A stretch of DNA of 8,646 bases. Origin: Ruminococcus sp. UBA3286 (GTDB lineage Bacteria > Bacillota > Clostridia > Oscillospirales > Ruminococcaceae). Location: positions 483-9,128 of the forward strand of contig DETO01000055.1 of the NCBI GenBank assembly GCA_002362135.1, written 5' to 3'. Shown here piece after piece: positions 1-5,746 of the stretch. The notes under the pieces were generated by a model. It had not been told where the DNA came from and ran no database searches. It saw only the letters and a program-made list of their open reading frames with translations. Made by a program: the position numbers and the translations under genes. How positions within the stretch are numbered: position 1 is the stretch's first letter; each line of letters begins with the position of its first letter.

Positions 1-1
1 C

Positions 2-30
2 TTGACAATAATTTAAACGTATGATAGAAT
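2..30 (+). promoter_or_regulatory. Sigma-A type promoter for the two-component operon
   Basis: TTGACA (2-7) is a perfect -35 box. A 17-bp spacer leads to TAGAAT (25-30), one mismatch from TATAAT, preceded by an extended -10 TG dinucleotide at 22-23. Transcription would begin near 37, giving a leader of about 30 nt before the regulator start at 69. No GTAA direct repeats like those ahead of the ABC genes are seen here, so this promoter looks constitutive rather than self-activated; that is inference. Confidence 0.8.
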
Positions 31-55
31 AAATTAAGAAATTATAACAAATGGG

Positions 56-60
56 CAGGG
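56..60 (+). promoter_or_regulatory. Ribosome binding site that decides the regulator start
   Basis: CAGGG at 56-60 lies 8 nt upstream of the ATG at 69. The earlier in-frame ATG at 51 has only an A/T-rich stretch before it with no Shine-Dalgarno match. It would also add six residues (MGRDRI) ahead of the hydrophobic first strand and acidic pocket (VLLLEDD), which normally begins 2-5 residues into this family. The start at 69 is therefore preferred. Confidence 0.7.
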
Positions 61-68
61 ATAGAATC

Positions 69-692
69 ATGAGTACTGTTTTATTATTGGAAGACGATGA
101 AATACTTAACAAAAATATTGCGCTTGCTCTTGAATCGGAGGGGTATAAGGTCATAAGAGTTTACAGCGTGCAGGACGCCGAAAAATCAGCCGATCTTGCT
201 GATCTTCTTGTGCTGGACGTTCTGCTTGACGATGGAAACGGCATGGAACTATGCAGGCGGCTGCGGAAAAAAATGCAGACTCCCATAATTTTTCTTACTT
301 CCTGCGACGACGAAGCCGATATTGTTGAGGGACTTGACAGCGGCGGAGACGATTATATTACAAAGCCGTTCCGACTTCGTGAACTGCTTTCGAGGATTCG
401 AGCAAATCTGCGCCGATCGCCTGAAACTCCAAAGGCTTCGGAACTTCTGGAAGCCGAACTTACCGCCGTTGAGAGCAAACTTCTCGGCTATCTCATGTCG
501 AATCGCGGTCATTACCTGACGCGCGAGCAGATACTTGATTATTTATGGGACTGCAAGGGAATATTTGTCAACGATAATACGCTTTCGGTGAATATAAGCC
601 GCCTGCGTGAAAAACTGAAAAAATACAGCTGCGGACAGATCGTAACAAAAAGGGGATTGGGCTATAAATGGACAGATCAGACAAATTCATAA
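69..692 (+). CDS. OmpR-family response regulator (receiver + winged helix)
   Basis: A 207-residue cytoplasmic transcription regulator, phosphorylated by the kinase encoded next. The receiver domain (about 1-116) shows the acidic pocket E8-D9-D10, phosphoacceptor D50 in LVLDVLLDD, switch residue T77 and K99 in the KPF motif. The C-terminal winged helix (about 131-203) has the usual LT-helix start, the recognition region NTLSVNISRLREKL and the final wing TKRGLGYKW. Only about 14 residues separate the last receiver helix (ending LRR, 116) from the winged helix, where most OmpR members carry about 35-40 including a four-strand beta platform, so the platform seems lost or reduced. The gene overlaps the kinase start by 25 nt, so the two are translationally coupled. 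Its likely target is the promoter before the ABC transporter genes (GTAA repeats at 1900-1924). Family is certain; the specific orthologue is not. Confidence 0.93.
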   Translation: MSTVLLLEDDEILNKNIALALESEGYKVIRVYSVQDAEKSADLADLLVLDVLLDDGNGMELCRRLRKKMQTPIIFLTSCDDEADIVEGLDSGGDDYITKPFRLRELLSRIRANLRRSPETPKASELLEAELTAVESKLLGYLMSNRGHYLTREQILDYLWDCKGIFVNDNTLSVNISRLREKLKKYSCGQIVTKRGLGYKWTDQTNS

Positions 693-1879
693 ACAATCGC
701 CAATCGAGACGACTTGTCCTTGCTTTTTTGATAATGATCGCGGTATCGGTGATATTCAGCGCGTTTATTTCTGTAAAGGCGGCAGGATATATTTCAAAAG
801 AGCAGCTGAAAATTTACTTATCCGCGGTAGGCGGAGGAGATATATTAAAAGAGCCTGCCGAGGAAGATATAGTCCGCGGAGAAAGCATTCTTGATTTTCG
901 CGGCATAGATTCAAATATTCCGCCGCAGCTTGTATATGATTATTCCGCGATACGCCGCCGAGTGTTTATTTTTATGCTTGCTGTAACGATCATTCCATCG
1001 GTTATCTGGCTGTTGTATTCAATGAAAAGCCTGTTCAGCGTATACGACGACCTCGAGGAATTGCGGAAAGAATGCATCAAGGCGGCAAATGAACTCGGTT
1101 ATTCCATAAAGCTTAAAGGACAGGGTTCCGACTGCGTGCGCAGAATTTCCGAATCGGCTGAAACTCTCGTAAACCGCATGAATTATCTTTACGCCGAAAT
1201 AAAAAATGAAAAGACGTATCTGCGCGGTTTTCTTGAGGATTTTTCTCATCAGATAAAAACTTCTCTTGCAGTTATACGGCTTAATACCGATATATTGGCA
1301 GAAACTGAAGATCTTGACGAAAAACGCCGTGAAGAGCTGGACAGCGAGATGCAGCTTAATCTTGACGCAATGGAAAATCTTGTCGTTCAGGCTATCAAGC
1401 TTGCAAGGCTTGATATGGATACTGTTGAATACAAGAAGGAAAACTGCCTGCTTAACGATACGTGCAGACGCGCAGTCAAGCGTATCCTGCCTCTGCTTAG
1501 AAAGGAGAATATTGCTGTATCATGCGAAATGCACGAGGATATAATTCTGATGCACGATAGGGGATGGCTTTGCGAGGCTATCGAAAATATACTTAAAAAT
1601 TCAGCCGATCATTCGGGCTGTACCGAAATAAAAATAGAGATATCCGAAAATCCCATATCGATAATTCTGGCAATAAACGATAACGGAAGAGGTATTCCGC
1701 AGAAGGATATTCCTAAGCTGTTTGAGAGATTTGCGAAAAAATCAGGGGATATTACGATGAAAAGCGCAGGACTGGGAATGTCAATTGCTCAGAAGATAGT
1801 TCACGGTCAGAACGGAGAGATTCTTGTTTATTCCACAGAAAACGAGGGAACGCGTTTTGAAATTGTATTTCTGAAATAA
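668..1879 (+). CDS. Membrane sensor histidine kinase
   Basis: A 403-residue sensor kinase, partner of the preceding regulator. Two membrane helices (about 16-36 and 98-118) enclose an extracytoplasmic loop of about 60 residues. That is longer than in BceS-type intramembrane sensors, so direct ligand or transporter sensing by the loop is possible. A helical linker (119-185) follows. The HisKA H-box is DFSHQIKTSL with phospho-acceptor H194; the usual proline after KT is Ser199. The HATPase domain carries the N-box ENILKNSADHS (N307, N311), G1 box DNGRGI (338-343), F-box LFERF (351-355) and G2 box GLGMS (368-372), so the ATP site looks intact. AGGGG at 651-655 inside the regulator gene is the likely ribosome site. 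The gene ends with TAA inside the loop of an inverted repeat. The signal is unknown; an antimicrobial peptide or envelope stress is suggested only by the adjacent transporter. Confidence 0.93.
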   Translation: MDRSDKFINNRQSRRLVLAFLIMIAVSVIFSAFISVKAAGYISKEQLKIYLSAVGGGDILKEPAEEDIVRGESILDFRGIDSNIPPQLVYDYSAIRRRVFIFMLAVTIIPSVIWLLYSMKSLFSVYDDLEELRKECIKAANELGYSIKLKGQGSDCVRRISESAETLVNRMNYLYAEIKNEKTYLRGFLEDFSHQIKTSLAVIRLNTDILAETEDLDEKRREELDSEMQLNLDAMENLVVQAIKLARLDMDTVEYKKENCLLNDTCRRAVKRILPLLRKENIAVSCEMHEDIILMHDRGWLCEAIENILKNSADHSGCTEIKIEISENPISIILAINDNGRGIPQKDIPKLFERFAKKSGDITMKSAGLGMSIAQKIVHGQNGEILVYSTENEGTRFEIVFLK

Positions 1880-1898
1880 TTTTCAGAAATACAGATTT
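1864..1898 (+). terminator. Inverted repeat around the kinase stop codon: weak terminator or attenuator
   Basis: Perfect 13-bp stem: TGTATTTCTGAAA (1864-1876) pairs with TTTCAGAAATACA (1881-1893). The 4-nt loop TAAT holds the kinase stop codon (1877-1879). A short T run follows (1896-1899). The stem is AT-rich and the T run short, so readthrough into the ABC genes is likely. It could act as a partial terminator or as an mRNA 3'-end stabiliser. Confidence 0.5.
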
Positions 1899-1899
1899 T

Positions 1900-1924
1900 G
1901 TAACTTTCACGTAAGATTACGTAA
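1900..1924 (+). promoter_or_regulatory. Candidate response-regulator operator: three phased GTAA half-sites
   Basis: GTAA occurs at 1900-1903, 1911-1914 and 1921-1924, that is at 11- and 10-bp steps on one face of the helix. The last two are within the longer direct repeat ACGTAA (1909-1914, 1919-1924). The last copy also forms a 10-bp palindrome ATTACGTAAT (1916-1925). Direct repeats at helical phasing just upstream of a -10 box are the usual layout for OmpR/PhoB-type activators, so the regulator at 69-692 is the likely ligand. This is inference. Confidence 0.55.
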
Positions 1925-1931
1925 TTATAAT
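1904..1931 (+). promoter_or_regulatory. Activator-dependent promoter for the ABC transporter genes
   Basis: TATAAT at 1926-1931 is a perfect -10. The best -35 candidate, CTTTCA at 1904-1909 (16-bp spacer), matches TTGACA at only three positions. Start of transcription is expected near 1938, leaving a leader of about 26 nt. A perfect -10 with a poor -35 and phased repeats over the spacer indicates a promoter that needs an activator. Confidence 0.55.
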
Positions 1932-1963
1932 CATATTAGCAAATAAAAATCGGAGGTATTTAT

Positions 1964-2635
1964 ATGGAAAACGTGATCATTACTGTTGAAAAACTGACAA
2001 AACAATACGGTAAGGGCGAAAATGCTCTGCTTGCGCTGAACGATGTTAATTTTAAGGTTCACGAGGGAGAATTTGTTGCCATAACGGGCGAAAGCGGAAG
2101 CGGAAAAACAACGCTGCTTAATTGTCTCGGCTCCCTTGACCGCCCTACAAGCGGCAGCATAATTGTTGACGGAACTGATATAACAGTTCGCAACGACGCC
2201 GAACTTTCCGCATATCGCCGCCGAAAAATCGGATTTATTTTTCAGATGTACAACCTTATTCCCGTGCTTAATGTGGAGGAAAATATCGTTCTGCCGCTGA
2301 ATCTTGACAATACCGAACCCGATATGGAATATCTTGATGAATTGCTGAAAATTACCGGACTTACTCAAAAGCGTAATAATTTTCCCCACGAATTATCGGG
2401 CGGGCAGCAGCAGAGAGTTGCATTTGCGCGTGCCCTTATTCATAAGCCGCCGATAATTCTTGCCGACGAGCCTACGGGAAATCTCGACAGCAAAAACAGC
2501 CGCGAGGTTATTTCCATACTTAAAAATTCAATCAAGAAATATAATCAGACGCTCATTCTTATCACTCACGACGGAAGTATCGCGGCGCAGGCGGACAGAA
2601 TATTCCGTATAACAGACGGCGTTCTTTCCGAATAA
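1964..2635 (+). CDS. ABC transporter ATPase, MacB/LolD family
   Basis: A 223-residue cytoplasmic ATPase of the type paired with FtsX-like permeases; two copies would power the permease encoded 12 nt downstream. Visible motifs: Walker A GESGSGKTT (42-50, K48), Q-loop Q94 in FIFQMYNL, signature LSGGQQQR (144-151), Walker B IILADEP (165-170) with catalytic E169, D-loop GNLDS (172-176) and H-loop H202 in LITHD. The length is normal for the family and all catalytic residues are present. GGAGG at 1952-1956 lies 7 nt before the ATG. MacB-type transporters use ATP for mechanotransmission, expelling or extracting peptides, lipids or drugs rather than importing nutrients. The neighbouring two-component pair suggests inducible defence, but the substrate is unknown. 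Confidence 0.95.
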   Translation: MENVIITVEKLTKQYGKGENALLALNDVNFKVHEGEFVAITGESGSGKTTLLNCLGSLDRPTSGSIIVDGTDITVRNDAELSAYRRRKIGFIFQMYNLIPVLNVEENIVLPLNLDNTEPDMEYLDELLKITGLTQKRNNFPHELSGGQQQRVAFARALIHKPPIILADEPTGNLDSKNSREVISILKNSIKKYNQTLILITHDGSIAAQADRIFRITDGVLSE

Positions 2636-2644
2636 GGGGGTGAG
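2634..2644 (+). promoter_or_regulatory. Very strong ribosome binding site of the permease
   Basis: AAGGGGGTGAG overlaps the last bases of the ATPase stop codon and matches the 16S tail over the GGxGGTGA core, with the ATG at 2648. This supports the chosen start and indicates coupled, efficient translation of the large permease. Confidence 0.75.
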
Positions 2645-2647
2645 CTT

Positions 2648-5428
2648 ATGAAACATCTTATATCGCTTTCGCTGAAATATATCAGGCGTCAGAAATTAAG
2701 AACGGCTCTTACTTTCATGTGCATTACTCTTTCAGTTTTTATTTTAAGTTCATTCGGAGCATATCTGGGAAGTATCGTTCAGACTATGAAAAATTCACAA
2801 ACGCGTAAGTTCGGATCGTATGAAGCGGATATCACCAGCTGGATAGATCAGATGGAAAGCGAAGATCAGGACAAGGCTTTAAAAACTATAGCCAATTATG
2901 CTGCCGTATCGGATTACTGCGCGTTTTATCAGGAGAAATTTGATTATTCCTCGACAAATAATAAACCCGAACCTGACGGAAGATTTTCTTTTCTGGAATT
3001 TTCCGACGGAAAAAATGTTGAACGCATACGGTCTCTGACATATGATTCAACGGCAGGAAACGCTTCTTTATGCGGTCAGTACGGACTTTACAACCCTAAC
3101 GACGTCGAATATGATATTGATTTTGACGCAGGCGACGGATATTTAGTTCCGGGCTGGCTAAGGGATATGGGGTATTCCGAGGGCGATACGATAACGTTTA
3201 CGCTGAAAAACGTCAACGCCGCTTATGACGAAGATTCGGAAATTATAAAGGCGGCGCGCGAAGAAAATATGAAAGAGAAAGGTTCTTCCGTATTTGCCGA
3301 CGACGCAGGATATGCCGATCTTGAATATGAGGAAAAAAGGAAAGCGTCGCGCGTTTCCCTTGCGACTCATCTGATTTATAATAAAGATATAAAATTCAAA
3401 GATATTCCGATAACCGAAGAGGTATACGGCGAAAGTCACGAATATACGCTGAAAATAGCAGGATTTAACGACTCTCTCAATGGCGATATGCTGATACGCG
3501 CAAATAAAGGAATATCTCCCATGTTTGATTCGCTTAGGACAGATTCCGACGCGGAGTCTTACGGGATACAGAATACATTTGTAAGAATCAACGAAAATCT
3601 TGATATTGAGGACGGCTTGATGATGCTTTTTGAAGATCTGGGATTTTCAGCAGGAGATTACAGTTTATATCCGCCGTCCCTAAATCAATATCTGCTTTTG
3701 CTGGAATTCAGGTTATCAAGCGGAATTGCGAATTATATTCCAATATTGGCTTTACTTTGTATAATCGTGCTGCTTATATGGCTGCTTGCGCGATTCGTTA
3801 TCGACAATGCTTTTGAAATATCCGCGAAAGAGCGCAGTTCGCAGTATGGTCTGCTCAGAGTTCTGGGAACGTCAAAAGGTCAGACGGCGGCGCTTGTGTT
3901 CACGGAAGCGGTCTTCTATATGCTGACGGCAGTTCCGACGGGAACGGCGCTGGCGTATCTGCTATGCTATTCTTCCGTATCCGCGTTGAGAAACGTTGGG
4001 TTTGCCGACTTTGAATTCTGCATATATCCTTTAATTGCCGCGATATCAACATTCCTTTGCATTCTGGCAATATTCATATCGGCATATACTTCGGCAATGT
4101 GGGCGGCGCGGAAACTTTCGCCTGCGGAGGCTCTGAATTTCGGAAAACCTAAGAGCAGGAAGAAAATACGCCATCATAAATCAAAGCTGAAACTCGGTTC
4201 GAAGAGATTTTTCCTGCGATATATCGGGAAAAATATAATGAGAAGCAAGAGCCGCTATTTTATCTCCACGATCACAATGACGATCGGCATATATTTGTTT
4301 ACATTTGTAATTATAATAGGAATGACCGTAGGCAAAGAATTTATGAACCAATTTGACTCGGAAGACAGAATTCCTGATTTTATCGTAAGATTTTATGATA
4401 ATATTTGCGTTGATGAGATCGACAGTGAATTCCGCAATAACGATCTGTTTTCAATGGTAGAAGCCAATGGAACGTGTCTTCCTCGTTTTGATCAGGACGA
4501 TACCGACGATACTGATGATACTGAAAGCGATATCAGCAAGTTTTTAAAGAGCGTTTCGTTTTATGGTAAAGATAAATATCAGGATCTGATAAATTTTGTT
4601 GATGTTTCGTATTTTGATAAATATCTTGCAGAACCGCTGGGAATGACGTTTGAAGAATTTTCCGCATTGGACGGCGTTATTTTCAGACAATCCATATATG
4701 GCCCGACAGATGAAAACGGCGAACGTGCTGAACATGAAGAGGGCTATTGGAAATTTGAGGAGTCAGACGTATTCGACGCCAAAATGAAGCAGGGCGATAA
4801 AATAAAAATAATTGGAACTATGTGCGACAAACGCGGAAACAATGGTTTTATCGCTTCTATAAATTCCGATATTGCAAAGGAATACTGCGACGATGTATGG
4901 GTTAGGATTAATATAAACGGCAGCGAAAATTATCCTGAAGCTGAAAAAATGTATACGGAATTCATAAAAAAATACAATGCAGAGGGAAATTCAGAAAATT
5001 ATTATATGTATTCTACAGGTCTTAGCGATTTTGTGAAAGCGGTCGTGAAGATGGTTCTTGTATTGGTAGGCGCGATATGGGCGGTTGGAATACTTTCCAT
5101 GGTAAATTCTATCAATACGGGCGTTCTCAACCGAAGCAAGGAACTGCTTATGCTGCGAAGCGTCGGGATGACTAAAAAGCAGCTGCAAAGAACTATTATG
5201 CTCGAAAGCATGATGTTCTCCGCCCTTTCCTCAATATTGGGAATCCTGCTTGCCGCCGCGTCTTATGCAGCATTCATGTATGGAAATGGTGAAAAAGTAT
5301 CGTTTGTCGGAGTGGGCGGAGCAATAATTATAACAGCGCTGGTTAATATTCTTATAGCGGCAGCTGCGGCTGTTCCGGGCATCAGAAGCCTTGAAAAATC
5401 AGAATCATTGATAAAACATACAAATTAA
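2648..5428 (+). CDS. Large two-domain FtsX-like ABC permease
   Basis: A 926-residue membrane permease partner of the preceding ATPase. Hydrophobicity gives eight helices in two repeats of 1+3. TM1 (about 18-42) is followed by a large extracytoplasmic domain (about 45-355) and TM2-4 (about 360-386, 412-440, 458-484). After a basic cytoplasmic linker (501-521, rich in K/R/H) come TM5 (about 537-561), a second domain (about 563-790) and TM6-8 (about 797-822, 850-876, 886-912). Each half has an FtsX-type coupling segment: KERSSQYGLLRVLGTSKGQ (394-412) and SKELLMLRSVGMTKKQL (830-846). Because a full pseudo-dimer is encoded in one chain, a single permease may act with two ATPases. The topology differs from BceB (ten helices, one large loop). 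Both outside domains are acidic; the second contains three DDT repeats (617-625). Six cysteines lie outside (91, 142, 587, 610, 726, 747). Possible roles are peptide or lipid export and antimicrobial resistance; the substrate is not evident. Confidence 0.93.
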   Translation: MKHLISLSLKYIRRQKLRTALTFMCITLSVFILSSFGAYLGSIVQTMKNSQTRKFGSYEADITSWIDQMESEDQDKALKTIANYAAVSDYCAFYQEKFDYSSTNNKPEPDGRFSFLEFSDGKNVERIRSLTYDSTAGNASLCGQYGLYNPNDVEYDIDFDAGDGYLVPGWLRDMGYSEGDTITFTLKNVNAAYDEDSEIIKAAREENMKEKGSSVFADDAGYADLEYEEKRKASRVSLATHLIYNKDIKFKDIPITEEVYGESHEYTLKIAGFNDSLNGDMLIRANKGISPMFDSLRTDSDAESYGIQNTFVRINENLDIEDGLMMLFEDLGFSAGDYSLYPPSLNQYLLLLEFRLSSGIANYIPILALLCIIVLLIWLLARFVIDNAFEISAKERSSQYGLLRVLGTSKGQTAALVFTEAVFYMLTAVPTGTALAYLLCYSSVSALRNVGFADFEFCIYPLIAAISTFLCILAIFISAYTSAMWAARKLSPAEALNFGKPKSRKKIRHHKSKLKLGSKRFFLRYIGKNIMRSKSRYFISTITMTIGIYLFTFVIIIGMTVGKEFMNQFDSEDRIPDFIVRFYDNICVDEIDSEFRNNDLFSMVEANGTCLPRFDQDDTDDTDDTESDISKFLKSVSFYGKDKYQDLINFVDVSYFDKYLAEPLGMTFEEFSALDGVIFRQSIYGPTDENGERAEHEEGYWKFEESDVFDAKMKQGDKIKIIGTMCDKRGNNGFIASINSDIAKEYCDDVWVRININGSENYPEAEKMYTEFIKKYNAEGNSENYYMYSTGLSDFVKAVVKMVLVLVGAIWAVGILSMVNSINTGVLNRSKELLMLRSVGMTKKQLQRTIMLESMMFSALSSILGILLAAASYAAFMYGNGEKVSFVGVGGAIIITALVNILIAAAAAVPGIRSLEKSESLIKHTN
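4496..4522 (+). repeat. Three tandem 9-bp repeats encoding Asp-Asp-Thr
   Basis: GACGATACC, GACGATACT and GATGATACT follow each other in frame and encode DDT three times (residues 617-625) in the second extracytoplasmic domain of the permease. The copies differ by one or two third-position changes, so the repeat is not very recent. In-frame copy changes would alter the acidic tract length without breaking the protein. Confidence 0.85.
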
Positions 5429-5432
5429 TCTT

Positions 5433-5465
5433 AGACAGCGTCATGCGGAATGCATGGCGCTGTTT
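5433..5465 (+). terminator. Hairpin terminator after the permease
   Basis: ACAGCGTCATGC (5435-5446) pairs with GCATGGCGCTGT (5452-5463) through 12 pairs including one T-G wobble, around loop GGAAT. Flanking bases 5433-5434 and 5464-5465 can add two more pairs. The stem is strong; the following T run is only three long, so termination may be incomplete or factor-assisted. It begins 5 nt after the permease stop. Confidence 0.7.
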
Positions 5466-5511
5466 GCCCTGATAATAATGGCAATGTTTTACGAAAACAA
5501 ATTTTAAATAC

Positions 5512-5560
5512 ATATTGTTAAGAACGCGCGAAAAGTATGTGAAAATATTGTTAAAAACGC
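5512..5560 (+). repeat. Pair of 16-bp direct repeats upstream of the sugar-gene promoter
   Basis: ATATTGTTAAGAACGC (5512-5527) and ATATTGTTAAAAACGC (5545-5560) match at 15 of 16 positions and start 33 bp apart, about three helical turns. They are centred roughly 117 and 84 bp upstream of the predicted transcription start (near 5636), a usual place for activator sites. A weaker relative, AATGTTTTACG, is at 5483-5493. No candidate regulator is identified in the window. Confidence 0.6.
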
Positions 5561-5600
5561 TGAATTTTTGCGATGTATTCATTGCCGCGAGTAATAAGGG

Positions 5601-5629
5601 TTGCATTTTTTAGGGAATAATAGTATAAT
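5601..5629 (+). promoter_or_regulatory. Sigma-A type promoter for the nucleotide-sugar genes
   Basis: TTGCAT (5601-5606), a 17-bp spacer and a perfect TATAAT (5624-5629). Transcription should start near 5636, which leaves an untranslated leader of about 110 nt before the dehydratase gene. Confidence 0.75.
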
Positions 5630-5635
5630 TAATAT

Positions 5636-5746
5636 ATATAGAGTGATATGTTAGGCTTGCTGACACACATGATTTGCTTAGGAAATGTGCGTGGCGAGAT
5701 ATTAAACAGGCTCTTAATATTATAGAAACATAAAAGAAAAGGAATC
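5636..5746 (+). other. Long 5' leader of the nucleotide-sugar operon
   Basis: About 110 nt with no ORF. It contains a possible imperfect hairpin (ACACACAT at 5663-5670 against ATGTGCGT at 5685-5692, one A-C mismatch, 14-nt loop) and a short AT hairpin (ATATTAA at 5699-5705 with TTAATAT at 5714-5720, 8-nt loop) about 20 nt before the ribosome site. I do not recognise a known riboswitch and see no ops/JUMPstart core (GGCGGTAG). Confidence 0.4.

Noticed and set aside
51..68. ATG at 51 as start of the response regulator
   Set aside because: No Shine-Dalgarno site upstream, whereas CAGGG lies at good spacing before ATG 69; it also adds residues atypical for the family start.
1864..1964. Possibility that the four-gene module is a classical BceRSAB system
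   Set aside because: The kinase has an extracytoplasmic loop of about 60 residues and the permease has two large outside domains in a 1+3+1+3 plan, unlike BceS (short loop) and BceB (ten helices, one loop).
1931..2389. 152-codon open frame on the - strand across the ATPase gene
   Set aside because: It overlaps the Walker A and Q-loop coding sequence and runs into the promoter region; no coding features.
5382..5606. 74-codon - strand frame across the intergenic region
   Set aside because: It spans the terminator hairpin and the direct repeats, has no credible start site, and its product lacks any recognisable pattern.
5636..5746. Known riboswitch or ops/JUMPstart element in the leader
   Set aside because: No recognisable aptamer core and no GGCGGTAG sequence; only weak hairpins are visible.
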